In this document: piece after piece, positions 8,580 through 17,408 of the stretch
How positions within the stretch are numbered: position 1 is the stretch's first letter
Layout of the letters: every line of letters starts with the position of its first letter
Assembly (NCBI RefSeq): GCF_002117915.1
Contig: NZ_BDJB01000001.1
Location: 1 to 64,000 of the forward strand
DNA: 64,000 nucleotides
Direction of reading: 5' to 3'
DNA from: Sphingomonas sp. TZW2008
Lineage (GTDB): Bacteria; Pseudomonadota; Alphaproteobacteria; Sphingomonadales; Sphingomonadaceae
Notes under the pieces: model-generated
Databases searched by the model: none
What the model was told of the DNA's origin: nothing
Seen by the model: only the letters and a program-made list of their open reading frames with translations
Position numbers and translations under genes: made by a program

Positions 8580-8614
8580 CACCTGACGAGGCAGGCACGC
8601 CGCCGCGGCTCGCA

Positions 8615-9571
8615 GTGCCGCGGTTGCTCTATCCCGCGGCGCTGGCGGGGTGGGACGCGGGGGCGAGGCTCGCGACGCTCGGCGGCGCGGCGATGGGCAC
8701 GACATGGGCGATCCGCCTCGTCGCGCCGCCGGGCGACGACCTCGCCGACTTGCGGCGTGAGGTCGAGGCGCTGCTCGCGCGGCTCGTGGCGCAGATGAGC
8801 CACTGGGAGCCGGCGTCGCTGCTGTCGCAGTACAATCGCGCACCCGCCGACAGCTGGACCGCGCTGCCGCGCGAATTCGCCGCGGTGATGGCGACCGCGC
8901 TCGACGTAGCGGCGCGATCGGACGGGGCGTTCGATCCGGCGATCGGCGCGCTCGTCGACCTGTGGGGCTATGGCGCGGTGCCGGCGGCGGGCGTGCCGGA
9001 TGCGGCGGCGATCGACGCGGCGCGGGCGGCGGGCGGGTGGCAGCGGGTGCGCTTCGATCGCGCCGCGCGGCGGCTGTACCAGCCCGGCGGCGTGCGGCTC
9101 GACCTGTCGGGGATCGCCAAGGGCTATGCGGTCGACGCGGTCGCGGCGCTGCTCGCATCGCGCGGCGTGCGCCACTGCCTGGTCGAGATCGGCGGCGAGT
9201 TCGTTGGGCGCGGGATGCGGCCCGATGGCGATCCATGGTGGGTCGAGCTCGAGACGCCGGGCGGCGTCGCGGTGCCGATCCGCGTCGCGCTGCACCAACT
9301 CGCGGTCGCGACCTCAGGCGATTACGTGCGCGGGCGTCACACGATCGATTCGCGGACGGGCCATCCGGTCGACCATGCGCTCGTCGTCAGCGTGCTCCAC
9401 GCCAGTGCGATGGTCGCCGACGCCTGGGCGACCGCACTCGGTGTGCTCGGCGCACCCGCGATGGTCGATCTGGCAACCAACGAGCGGCTGGCGGTGCGCG
9501 CGCTGCTGCGCGAGGGCGACCGCGTGCACGAGTGGATCAGCCCCGCGCTTGCGGAGATGCTGGCGGACTGA
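8615..9571 (+). CDS. apbE: FAD:protein FMN transferase (ApbE/Ftp)
   Basis: A 318-residue enzyme that moves FMN from FAD to a Thr or Ser of an exported target. Recognised features are GAAMGTTWAIRL near residue 28, SHWEPASLLSQYN near 62, LSGIAKGYAVDAVAALL near 165, VEIGGEF near 190, HTIDSRTGHPVDH near 250 and the metal-binding SAMVADAWATAL near 270. It is the last gene of the PepSY-DUF2271-DUF4198-ApbE operon. The target Thr is present in the DUF2271 partner. No signal peptide or lipobox is visible from the GTG at 8615. ApbE is usually exported, so either the true start lies upstream on a non-standard codon, or export is by another route. The ribosome site is weak. The protein converges with the M48 protease gene. 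Confidence 0.92.
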   Translation: MPRLLYPAALAGWDAGARLATLGGAAMGTTWAIRLVAPPGDDLADLRREVEALLARLVAQMSHWEPASLLSQYNRAPADSWTALPREFAAVMATALDVAARSDGAFDPAIGALVDLWGYGAVPAAGVPDAAAIDAARAAGGWQRVRFDRAARRLYQPGGVRLDLSGIAKGYAVDAVAALLASRGVRHCLVEIGGEFVGRGMRPDGDPWWVELETPGGVAVPIRVALHQLAVATSGDYVRGRHTIDSRTGHPVDHALVVSVLHASAMVADAWATALGVLGAPAMVDLATNERLAVRALLREGDRVHEWISPALAEMLAD

Positions 9572-9587
9572 CCAGTGCCGCCGTGAG

Positions 9588-11027
9588 TTACTGCGCGAGC
9601 CGGACGATCTTGACGCGAGTGCCGGGCGTGAGCGGGTCGGTCGATTTCCCGCCGTTGAGCAAATCGAACAATGCGCGCGGCGCGGCGTCCGCGTTCAGCG
9701 CCGAGAGGCTCGCGCGCGTGTCACCGGCGCGGACGGGAACGACGCGCACGAAGCGCGGGCGCAGCCGTGCCGCCTCTTCCGGAGACAGCCGCCGGAACGA
9801 GGCGAATAGCGCCGCCACCGCCGCCGCATCGGCATTCGCCGGCGGGGAGGCGACGATGAAGTGATACGCCTGGCCGTCGCCCCCATCGTAGACCGCGATC
9901 GACAGCGGCACCGCGCCGTCGCGCACCGCCAGCCGCAGTCGCAGCAGCACCGCGGGGATGCCGTTGATCACAGTCGAAACGGCGTCGTCGAGCGTCGCTG
10001 GCGCATCGCCGACAATATGGTTGGCGAGCGCCTCGGCATGCGCCTCCAGCGTTGGCGCGGCGAGCGGTGCGCCGCCGAACTCGCCCGAGATGCCGTTGGG
10101 GCCGGTAAGCCGGATCGCCTGCGGGCCGTTGGTCAGCGCGAAGCCCGGCGGCGCCTCGAACGAAATGCGCATGATCGGATGCGCGAAACGGCGCCCGAGC
10201 ACGAAGCCCTGTTCGGGATCGTCGCCCCACAACAGGCCGTCGACGGCATCGAGATAGGCGTCGGCGCGCTCAGGAAGCTCGTCGTCCTTCAGTCCGGTAT
10301 CGTCCGCCGCGTCGCGCGCGCGAGCGATGCGATGCTCCGTCGTCGGGTGGCTGAGCGCCCATTCGGGGATGCCGCGCGCGGTGTCACGCCGCTCGGCAGC
10401 GGTGAGGAACGTCTCCTGCCGCTGGAGCGCGGCGAGCATGTCGCCGGCGGCGTAGACATCGTAGCCGGCGCGCCGGAGATAGCGGATGCCATAGTCGTCG
10501 GCTTCGTATTCCTGCCCGCGCGAGTAGCGCAGTGTGAAATATTGCGCCGCCTGACTGGCGAGCCGGGTGAGCCGCTCGGACCCGGTGACGCTCACCGCGA
10601 TGACGCCGAGCGTGCGCCAGATCGAGCGCTGCTGCTGGCGCTGTGCGTGCTGCGCGGCGATGTGACCGACCTCGTGGCCGAGCACGGAGGCGAGTTCCGC
10701 CTCGCTCGTCACCACCGCGAGCAGGCCACGTGTGACGTAAATGAAGCAGCCGGGGACGGCGAAGGCGTTGACGACGTCGCTGTTGACGAGCGTGAAGGTG
10801 CATTCGCCGGGCGTGCCGGCGGCGGCGGCGATGCGTTCCCCTACGGCGGCGACGTAGCGCGCCTGCGGCCCGGCATAGGCGCCGCCGAACTCGGCGAGCA
10901 GCTGCGGATGCTGCTGCGCGCCGATCGCGCGTTCCTCATCGGTGATCTCGGGCGCGGCATCGGGCGCGCTGCCGCCACAGCTGGCGAGCAGCAGTGCGAG
11001 CGCGGTGGCGAGGATGCGCCGTGTCAC
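9588..11027 (-). CDS. M48 family metalloprotease lipoprotein with C-terminal LysM-like domain
   Basis: A 479-residue outer-membrane-linked zinc protease resembling BepA/LoiP. The signal sequence ends in lipobox LLLASC with Cys17 as the lipidated residue. The catalytic HEVGH is at 118-122, and the third ligand lies in the QEYEADDYG segment. A middle domain of about 200 residues follows, and the last 50 residues (GDTRASLSALN to TPGTRVKIV) look like a LysM peptidoglycan-binding domain. The GTG at 11027 is chosen because the lipoprotein signal starts exactly there; the longer open frame upstream is antisense-type sequence. It probably degrades misfolded outer-membrane proteins. It lies 170 bp downstream of a TetR gene on the same strand. 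Confidence 0.88.
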   Translation of the reverse strand: MTRRILATALALLLASCGGSAPDAAPEITDEERAIGAQQHPQLLAEFGGAYAGPQARYVAAVGERIAAAAGTPGECTFTLVNSDVVNAFAVPGCFIYVTRGLLAVVTSEAELASVLGHEVGHIAAQHAQRQQQRSIWRTLGVIAVSVTGSERLTRLASQAAQYFTLRYSRGQEYEADDYGIRYLRRAGYDVYAAGDMLAALQRQETFLTAAERRDTARGIPEWALSHPTTEHRIARARDAADDTGLKDDELPERADAYLDAVDGLLWGDDPEQGFVLGRRFAHPIMRISFEAPPGFALTNGPQAIRLTGPNGISGEFGGAPLAAPTLEAHAEALANHIVGDAPATLDDAVSTVINGIPAVLLRLRLAVRDGAVPLSIAVYDGGDGQAYHFIVASPPANADAAAVAALFASFRRLSPEEAARLRPRFVRVVPVRAGDTRASLSALNADAAPRALFDLLNGGKSTDPLTPGTRVKIVRLAQ

Positions 11028-11197
11028 GAGCGGCTGAGCAGCCGGCAGGCGCGCCGCGTCAAACCGGCCGATCCCGCCGATCCGATTCGCCGCGAGAAGA
11101 ATAGAGCCATCGAGCGCGTCCTGCCTTTCCGCCAACCGCAACGGTCGAGCCGCCATCCGGTTCGATCGCGCGCGGATCGATTGGGTAGCTTGGGCGA

Positions 11198-11866
11198 TCA
11201 GGCGGCTGCGGGGCGGGCGCGATAGCGCGCGAGATCGCGCTGATAAGCAATCAGCCGCCGCTCGATCTGTTCGCGTCCCGCCTCGCTCGCCGCGCCGCGC
11301 AGCGCGAGCGCGTAGCCGTAGCCGACGCTCGCCTCGATCTCCTGCACCTCGATCGCGCCCAGCACCCAGGCGAGCATCGCGGCGACATAGACCGCGTCGA
11401 GCGCGCGCAGCAGCGGATCGATCTCGATTTCGGGCAGCAACGTGCCCTCGGTGCGGGCCTCGCCGAGCAGCGCCCACCAGAAGCCGTAGCGCTGCGGCGA
11501 CTGGAGCTCGCCGCGCAGTTCGCCGCCGTCGAAGCGCAGCGCCTCGGTCCACAAGGTGCGGTAGAAATCGGGATCGTCGGCGAGATAGGCGAGCGTGATC
11601 GACACCGCCTGGAAGATGCGGTCGACCGCGCCGACGCGGTGCAGTTGCGAGAAACGCTCATGGAACTCGCGCACGTCCTCGAGCAGCGCGATGACGATCG
11701 CGCGCTTCGATCCGAAGAGGTTGTACGGCGTCGTCAGCGACACGCCGGCGCGCGCCGCGATCGCGCGCATCGACAGACCCGCGTCGCCCGTTTCCTTGAT
11801 CAGATCGCGTGCCGCGGCGACGATGCGCCGCCGCCGCTCCGCCTTGGCGTCCTCCCGCCGGCTCAT
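11198..11866 (-). CDS. TetR/AcrR family transcriptional regulator
   Basis: A 222-residue repressor. The N-terminal helix-turn-helix (about residues 10-60) includes AARDLIKETGDAGLSMRAIAARAGVSLTTPYNLFGSK, given here as a region rather than a motif, followed by a helical ligand-binding domain. The ATG at 11866 gives the usual family start just before a basic RREDAKAERRRR tail. It is divergent from the LLM flavoenzyme gene at 12020 with a 153-bp shared promoter region, so that enzyme and the following SDR are its likely targets. The ligand is unknown. Confidence 0.87.
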   Translation of the reverse strand: MSRREDAKAERRRRIVAAARDLIKETGDAGLSMRAIAARAGVSLTTPYNLFGSKRAIVIALLEDVREFHERFSQLHRVGAVDRIFQAVSITLAYLADDPDFYRTLWTEALRFDGGELRGELQSPQRYGFWWALLGEARTEGTLLPEIEIDPLLRALDAVYVAAMLAWVLGAIEVQEIEASVGYGYALALRGAASEAGREQIERRLIAYQRDLARYRARPAAA

Positions 11867-11910
11867 CGTGCTACCCGAGGCATCCTTCACCCTAAGCGGC
11901 GATCGCGTGT

Positions 11911-11925
11911 GCGGCAACATGCCGC
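11911..11925. promoter_or_regulatory. Possible TetR operator (short inverted repeat)
   Basis: GCGGC-AACAT-GCCGC lies in the TetR/LLM divergent promoter region, with partial symmetry extending outward (TGTGCGGC / GCCGCGCA). It is positioned as an autoregulatory TetR site would be, but short GC palindromes are common in this genome. Confidence 0.25.
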
Positions 11926-12019
11926 GCATCGATAACCATAACGCGTTCCGCAAAGATCGCTGGCGTCGCCCGCGCCGCGCGCTTAGCATCGCGCCAAGGA
12001 TCTGGGCGAGGAGAGGCTT

Positions 12020-13237
12020 ATGGCAGGCGACAAGATCAGGTTCGGCGCGTTCATCGCCCCGTTCCATCCGTTGAACGAGAACCCGACGCTGGCACTGGAG
12101 CGCGATCTCGACCTCGTCGTGCACATGGACCGGCTGGGCTATGACGAGGCGTGGATCGGCGAGCATCACTCGGCCGGATACGAGCTGATCGCGAGCCCCG
12201 AGCTGTTCATCGCCACCGTCGCCGAGCGGACACGGCATATCCGGCTGGGCACCGGTGTCTCGTCGCTGCCGTATCACCACCCGCTGATGCTGGCCGATCG
12301 GATCAACCAGCTCGATCATATCACGCGCGGGCGGGTGATGTTCGGCGTCGGCCCGGGCGCGCTGCCGTCCGACGCGTTCATGATGGGCATTCCGGTCGCG
12401 AAGCAGCGCGACCGGATGGACGAGGCACTCGACGTGCTCGTGCCGCTGCTGCGCGGCGAGCAGGTGACGCGCAAGACCGACTGGTTCGAGCTCAACGAGG
12501 CGCGGCTGCAGATGCTGCCCTATACGCGCCCGTCGGTGGAGATCAGCGTGGCGAGCCAGGTATCGCCGTCGGGGGCTAGCGCGGCGGGGCGGCACGGGCT
12601 GGGGCTGTTGTCGATCGGTGCGACGCAGAGCGGCGGGTTCAACGCGCTCGCCTCCAACTGGGCGATCGCCGAGCAGCAGGCGGCGGAGAGCGGCGCGCGC
12701 GTCGACCGGCAGCAGTGGCGGCTGGTGGGGCCGATGCATGTCGCGGCGACGCGCGAGGAAGCGCGTGCGCAGGTGCGCTTTGGGCTCGACAAATGGCTGT
12801 ATTATTTCCGCGAGGTGGCCGCGCTGCCGCTGGCGCCGAGCGACGGCAGCGATCCAGTCGACGCGTTGGTCAGTTCGGGGATGGCGGTGATCGGCACGCC
12901 CGAGGACGCGGTGCGGCAGATCGAGCGGCTGCGCGAGCAATCGGGCGGGTTTGGCGCGTTCCTGATGATGGACCACAATTGGGCCGAGTGGGACAACAAG
13001 AAGAAATCGTACGAGCTGATCGCGCGCTACGTCATGCCGGAGGTGAACGGCGAGAACGCCAATCGCCAGGCGTCGATCGACTGGGCGGCGGCGAACCGCC
13101 CGCGCTTCATCGGTGAGGCGCAGGCCGCGGTCGGTGCGCGGCTGGCGGACCATATCAACCGCAAGGGAACGGAGAACATCCGGCCCGAGATCCTCGCTGC
13201 GATGGGGCTCGACAAGAAATCGGAGGCGGCGGAATGA
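12020..13237 (+). CDS. LLM class flavin-dependent oxidoreductase (luciferase-like monooxygenase)
   Basis: A 405-residue bacterial-luciferase-fold enzyme that uses reduced FMN (or F420) to oxygenate or reduce an organic substrate. Typical segments are YDEAWIGEHHSAGYE near residue 45, RIRLGTGV-like strand TRHIRLGTGVSSLPYHHP near 75-90 and GRVMFGVGPGALPSDA near 110. A later portion has VASQVSPSGAS and VIGTPEDAVRQIERL. The ATG at 12020 follows GGCGAGGAGAGGC, a strong ribosome site. It overlaps the following SDR start by 4 bp, so the two are co-translated. Control by the divergent TetR gene is likely. The substrate is not deducible; members act on alkanes, terpenoids and sulfonates. Confidence 0.86.
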   Translation: MAGDKIRFGAFIAPFHPLNENPTLALERDLDLVVHMDRLGYDEAWIGEHHSAGYELIASPELFIATVAERTRHIRLGTGVSSLPYHHPLMLADRINQLDHITRGRVMFGVGPGALPSDAFMMGIPVAKQRDRMDEALDVLVPLLRGEQVTRKTDWFELNEARLQMLPYTRPSVEISVASQVSPSGASAAGRHGLGLLSIGATQSGGFNALASNWAIAEQQAAESGARVDRQQWRLVGPMHVAATREEARAQVRFGLDKWLYYFREVAALPLAPSDGSDPVDALVSSGMAVIGTPEDAVRQIERLREQSGGFGAFLMMDHNWAEWDNKKKSYELIARYVMPEVNGENANRQASIDWAAANRPRFIGEAQAAVGARLADHINRKGTENIRPEILAAMGLDKKSEAAE

Positions 13238-14094
13238 GCGGCGCGGCATTCGCATCGGCAGCGAACGGCCGCAAGGCGATCTTCATCACCGGCGCCGCAT
13301 CGGGGATGGGGTTGGAGACCGCGCGACTGTTCGCGGCGCAAGGCTGGTTCGTCGGCGCGTTCGACGTCAACCAGATCGGGCTCGACCGGCTACGCGACGA
13401 ACTGGGGGCGGACAATTGCCTCGCCCGGCGGCTCGACGTGACCGACCGTGAGGATTATCGCGCCGCGCTCGACGAATTCGCCGCGGCAACGGGCGGGACG
13501 CTCGACCTGCTCTACAATAATGCCGGAATCGGCCGCGGCGGGCCGTTCGCCGATCAGCCGTGGGACGGCGTGCTGGCGGTGGTCAACGTCAACTTCGTCG
13601 GCGTGCTGACGGGCATTCATCTCGCGATTCCGCTGCTCAAGGCAACGCCGGGGTCGCTGTGCTTCACCACCTCATCCTCCTCGGCAACCTACGGCATGCC
13701 GATGATCGCGGTCTATTCGGCGACCAAGCACGCGGTGAAGGGGCTGACCGAGGCGCTAGCGATCGAACTGAAGCCCTACGGCGTGCGCGTGGCCGACGTG
13801 TTGCCGGCGCTGATCGATACGCCGATCCTGCCGGAGGGCGCCGCCGCCAATGCGCCCAAGCAGGGGGTGTTCCGCGCCATCCCGCCGCGCGAGGTGGCCG
13901 AGACGGTGTGGGAAGCCTATCATTCCGACCGACTGCACTGGTACGTGCCGCGTGAGCTTGTGCGGCTCGACCATATGGCGACGCTGGAGCCCGAGCGGAC
14001 GCGCGACGCGATGGCGGCGGGCACGTTGTTCGCGACGATCGACGCCGACGTGGCGGCGGCGACGGCGGTGCCGGTTGAGGCGACGGCAGGCTAG
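13234..14094 (+). CDS. Short-chain dehydrogenase/reductase
   Basis: A 286-residue classical SDR. The Rossmann cofactor motif TGAASGMG is at 19-26, NNAG at 95-98, the catalytic Ser lies in the TTSSSSAT segment near 148 and the YSATK box has Tyr161 and Lys165. Asp44 in FDVN suggests preference for NAD over NADP. The ATGA overlap with the LLM oxidoreductase stop indicates translational coupling, so it probably oxidises or reduces the product of that enzyme. It converges with the small unknown gene at 14138-14581. Confidence 0.88.
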   Translation: MSGAAFASAANGRKAIFITGAASGMGLETARLFAAQGWFVGAFDVNQIGLDRLRDELGADNCLARRLDVTDREDYRAALDEFAAATGGTLDLLYNNAGIGRGGPFADQPWDGVLAVVNVNFVGVLTGIHLAIPLLKATPGSLCFTTSSSSATYGMPMIAVYSATKHAVKGLTEALAIELKPYGVRVADVLPALIDTPILPEGAAANAPKQGVFRAIPPREVAETVWEAYHSDRLHWYVPRELVRLDHMATLEPERTRDAMAAGTLFATIDADVAAATAVPVEATAG

Positions 14095-14137
14095 CCGCGC
14101 TGGCGTAGCGCGCCGTCGGGGTAGCCCGAGGCTCGGT

Positions 14138-14581
14138 TCAGAACTCCAGCGTGAGCGTGCCGCCGACCGGCACGGCGCCCCATCGTGCGGTGAGATCGGC
14201 GAGGCGTATACGGATCGCGGCGACGTCTTCCGGCGATACCGGCGCGGCGGGGTGGTCGCGCGCGTCGCAGGCGTGCGCGTACGTCGCCAGAAGGTCGGCC
14301 GCGGGAACCTCGCCACCCCATAGTTCGGCCTGGAACGTCTCAACCAGCCGCTCCACCGCCTCCTCGCTGGCGCCGGCTGCCATCGCGAGCGCCGGCGCCG
14401 CGCCGTCCGCCACGTGCGACAGGAAGCCGCGATGCGCGAGGATGCTCTCGACGGCGTAGTGCACCATGTCGTGCGGGATGATGCCTTGTTTGGGGCAGTC
14501 GATCCGCTCGGGCGGGCGACCCGGGCGGGTGACGACGAGCGCGTCGTACTTGCCGGCGTGCTTGGTGAAGGCGAGGTGCAT
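14138..14581 (-). CDS. Conserved-looking protein of unknown function (147 aa)
   Basis: I do not recognise this protein family. It is soluble with no signal or membrane segment. An N-terminal beta-rich part contains KYDALVVTRPG. The most distinctive stretch is GIIPHDMVHYAVES around residues 33-46, with two His and an Asp that could bind a metal or act in catalysis. A helical C-terminal half ends in a hydrophobic strand. The start MHLAFTKH at 14581 gives a compact protein; upstream codons are Arg-rich and shadow-like. It lies 49 bp downstream of the FAD-dependent oxidoreductase gene on the same strand and probably shares its transcript, so a role in the same pathway is possible. Confidence 0.7.
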   Translation of the reverse strand: MHLAFTKHAGKYDALVVTRPGRPPERIDCPKQGIIPHDMVHYAVESILAHRGFLSHVADGAAPALAMAAGASEEAVERLVETFQAELWGGEVPAADLLATYAHACDARDHPAAPVSPEDVAAIRIRLADLTARWGAVPVGGTLTLEF

Positions 14582-14630
14582 CCGCGCCGTCTGCCGCAGC
14601 TCTGCCGCCCGATGCAAGCGGCGGCGGCGA

Positions 14631-16157
14631 TCAGGCGGCGAGCATGTCCGCCTGCGCGTCGAGGCCAAGACGCGCCATCAGCTCTGGTCGGTCGGGGCCG
14701 GGCTTGGGGGCGTAGGCCGCGGCGTTGCGCTTGGCCCCTCGTGCCCAATAGCCGAGCACGCGCCCGAGATTGGCAGGGCGCTTCAGCCATGCCTCCGGGT
14801 GTTCGAGCATGTGGAAGCCGCGCATCATCGCGCGCATCAGATCGACGTCCGATCGCGCGGCGACGGTGATCCCGTCCTCGATGAAGCTCTTGGCGAGGCG
14901 CGCCTTGATCCGCGGGCGGTGACCGGGCGTCAGCGTGGCGCGCGCGCGGCGGATCGCGGAACGATCCTGCTTGAGCATGAGATCGTAATAGGGCTTCACC
15001 TCCGCACGCAGCCCGCCGTCGTAGATGAGCAGGCGCTTCGCGGGATCGGCGGTGGTGTCGAGCGCGCGGCGCAGCACGCCCGCGCTGACCGCCGCGAGGG
15101 AACAGCCGCGCCCGTACAGCGGATTGGTGCGCACCAGCGCGTCGCCGATCGCGAAATAGCCGAGCACGGCGGGCTTGCCGTCGCTGACGAGCGTGCGCCA
15201 GCGGCTGTGCAGATCGCCCATGCCGATCACCCTGCCAACGGGTTCCGACGTCACCGGATCGACCCACGGCGCCATGCCGGGCATCGCGAGGCAGATGCGC
15301 TGGAACATCTCGCCGTCCATCACCGCGAGGCGTAGGCCGTATTCGATCTCGGGCACGCACAGGGTGATCGAGAAGCGCTGGTTGTCCGCCGGGAAGACGC
15401 CGAACTTGAGGTAACCGAGATCGCCCGAGGCGGCGATCTCGCCGCGCGGTGGCTCCTCCTGCCCATCGCGCAGCCGATAGTGGCGGGTGAAATAGAGCAC
15501 GCCAGCGGTTTCCGCCGTCTCACCGATCGGCGCGCCGGCCTTGATCAGCTGCTCGATCAGGTTCGCCGCCTTGCCGCCGGCATCGACGACGTCGTCGGCG
15601 GCGATCTCCTCGCGCCCCGCCGCGGTATCTGCGACGACGCCGGTCACGACGATCGTGCCGCGCGCGTCCTTGTGGCTGACGAGCTCGCGCACCTTCACGC
15701 CGCTACGGATCGTGACGCCGGGCAGCCGCTCGACATAGCGGCGGATGACGAGTTCGAGCGTGGTGCGGCGGCTCGTTAGGATCGTCAGATCGGCGTCGCC
15801 TGGCTGCGGCACGTAGCGGTCGCGCAGCGCGGGCGGCAGCATGTCGGCGAAGGCGATGTCGCGGCAGCCGGCGGCGTAGAGATCGGCGAGCAGCTGCGGA
15901 TGCTCGTCGCGGATGATGTTGCGCAGCCGCGCGAGGAACGCGTGGCTCTGCCGCAGCTGGCCGACGCCGCGGCGCTGCCACTGGTCGAAGGCGACATCCG
16001 GACCGCCCTCCGGGGGCGCATCATCGCGTTCGAGCAAAGTCACCTCGCGCGTTTCGCCGCCGAGACGGAGCGCGGTGCACAGACCCGCGATCCCGGCACC
16101 GACGACTAGGATCCGCTCACGCTTCGCAGCAGGCGTGGCAGCGACTGGGGCAACCAT
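14631..16157 (-). CDS. FAD-dependent oxidoreductase
   Basis: A 508-residue flavoprotein with the N-terminal dinucleotide fold VVGAGIAGLCTALRLGG (about 19-35) and an acidic end to the second strand (LLERDDAP), placing it in the PHBH/geranylgeranyl-reductase superfamily. The second FAD motif is around GYFAIGDALVRTNPLYGRGCSLA, positions about 350-372 (GD motif with Asp contacting FAD). The ATG at 16157 has AAGGAGG upstream. It is divergent from a zinc alcohol dehydrogenase gene and is followed by the 147-residue unknown gene. The enzyme might hydroxylate or desaturate a hydrophobic substrate in the same catabolic region; a halogenase-like activity cannot be excluded. Confidence 0.84.
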   Translation of the reverse strand: MVAPVAATPAAKRERILVVGAGIAGLCTALRLGGETREVTLLERDDAPPEGGPDVAFDQWQRRGVGQLRQSHAFLARLRNIIRDEHPQLLADLYAAGCRDIAFADMLPPALRDRYVPQPGDADLTILTSRRTTLELVIRRYVERLPGVTIRSGVKVRELVSHKDARGTIVVTGVVADTAAGREEIAADDVVDAGGKAANLIEQLIKAGAPIGETAETAGVLYFTRHYRLRDGQEEPPRGEIAASGDLGYLKFGVFPADNQRFSITLCVPEIEYGLRLAVMDGEMFQRICLAMPGMAPWVDPVTSEPVGRVIGMGDLHSRWRTLVSDGKPAVLGYFAIGDALVRTNPLYGRGCSLAAVSAGVLRRALDTTADPAKRLLIYDGGLRAEVKPYYDLMLKQDRSAIRRARATLTPGHRPRIKARLAKSFIEDGITVAARSDVDLMRAMMRGFHMLEHPEAWLKRPANLGRVLGYWARGAKRNAAAYAPKPGPDRPELMARLGLDAQADMLAA

Positions 16158-16325
16158 CGATTCCTCCTTGATCCGATCGTTCCGGGGATAGAGCGATCCA
16201 CGGCGAAACGCAACAAATACGAACGTGTTATGGTTTTGGGGATTGCGCGGGCGGGGTGGCTGCGGCACGATGCGTCGCGACGATCCGGCCCGAGCCGGAC
16301 ATTCCCAGCCGAGAGGATGGCGACG

Positions 16326-17408
16326 ATGCGCGCAGTGGTGAGACGCAATAAGCAGCTGGTGTGCGACGAGATCGCCGATCCCGTGCCGGGGCAGGGCGAG
16401 GTGCTGGTGAAGACGCTGGCGTGCGGCATCTGCGGGTCCGATCTCCATGCCGTGCACTCGTTCGAGAACATGCTCGAGCTCGGCGCGCGCACCGGCGAGA
16501 AACCGAAGACCGATCCAGCGCGCGACATCGTCTTCGGCCACGAATTCTCCGCCGAGATCCTGGATCACGGGCCGGGCACGCAAAAGACGTTCAAGGCCGG
16601 CACGCACGTCGTGTCGATGCCGATCGCGATGAAGCCCGAAGGCTATGAGGCGATCGGTTATTCGAACAGCTACCCCGGCGGCTACAGCGAGCGGATGGTG
16701 CTGAGCGAGGCGCTGCTGCTCGAAGTGCCCAACGGGCTGTCCGACGTGCAGGCGGCGATGACCGAGCCGTTCGCGGTGGGCGAACATGCGGTGGCGATGT
16801 CCGCCGCCGGGCCCGATACGGTGCACCTCGTCATCGGCTGCGGTCCGGTGGGGCTGGCGGTGATCGCGGCGCTCAAATCGCGCGGGCTGGGGCCGGTGAT
16901 CGCGTCCGACTTCTCGCCCGCACGCCGCGCGGTGGCGGAGAAGATGGGCGTCGACGTGATCGTCGATCCGGCGAAGGAGTCGCCGCATACCCGCTGGAGC
17001 GAATATGGCGTGCCGCGCACCTCGACCGAGCGGATGGCGGCGATGGTGACGGGCAAGGCGGGCAAGAAGGCGGTCGTGTTCGAATGCGTCGGCGTGCCGG
17101 GCGTCATCAACCATATCGTCGAATCGGTGCCGGTCGGCACGCAGGTGATCATCGTCGGCGTGTGCATGGAAACCGACAAGATCGAGCCGTTCCTGTGCAT
17201 CAGCAAGCAGATCGATTTCCGCTTCGTACTTGGCTATTCGGGCGAGGAATTCGCCGCGACGCTGGGCAAGATCGCCGACGGGACGATCGACGTGCTGCCC
17301 GCAATCACCGACGAGGTCGGGCTGGACGGCGTGGCGGCGGCGTTCAAGGCGCTGGGCGATCCCGAGCAGCAGTGCAAGGTGGTGGTGCGCCCGGAGATAA
17401 CGGCGTGA
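16326..17408 (+). CDS. Zinc-binding alcohol dehydrogenase (MDR family)
   Basis: A 360-residue medium-chain dehydrogenase. The catalytic zinc site is seen in CGICGSDLH (Cys36) and GHEFSAEI, and the Rossmann motif is IGCGPVGLAV. The lobe that normally holds four structural-zinc cysteines is replaced by a Gly/Tyr/Ser-rich stretch (EAIGYSNSYPGGYSE), so it should bind only the catalytic zinc. The ATG at 16326 sits 9 bp after GAGAGG; the ATG at 16317 is too close to that site. The stop overlaps the GTG of the following hydrolase by 4 bp (GTGA). Substrates in this branch are secondary alcohols or aldehydes. Confidence 0.87.
   Translation: MRAVVRRNKQLVCDEIADPVPGQGEVLVKTLACGICGSDLHAVHSFENMLELGARTGEKPKTDPARDIVFGHEFSAEILDHGPGTQKTFKAGTHVVSMPIAMKPEGYEAIGYSNSYPGGYSERMVLSEALLLEVPNGLSDVQAAMTEPFAVGEHAVAMSAAGPDTVHLVIGCGPVGLAVIAALKSRGLGPVIASDFSPARRAVAEKMGVDVIVDPAKESPHTRWSEYGVPRTSTERMAAMVTGKAGKKAVVFECVGVPGVINHIVESVPVGTQVIIVGVCMETDKIEPFLCISKQIDFRFVLGYSGEEFAATLGKIADGTIDVLPAITDEVGLDGVAAAFKALGDPEQQCKVVVRPEITA

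Noticed and set aside
7305..9236. 643-codon minus-strand frame across the flavinylation operon
   Set aside because: Pro/Arg-rich antisense reading; the plus-strand genes carry clear signal peptides and motifs.
11028..11552. N-terminal extension of the M48 protease frame
   Set aside because: It overlaps the TetR gene in another frame; the lipoprotein signal at 11027 fixes the start.
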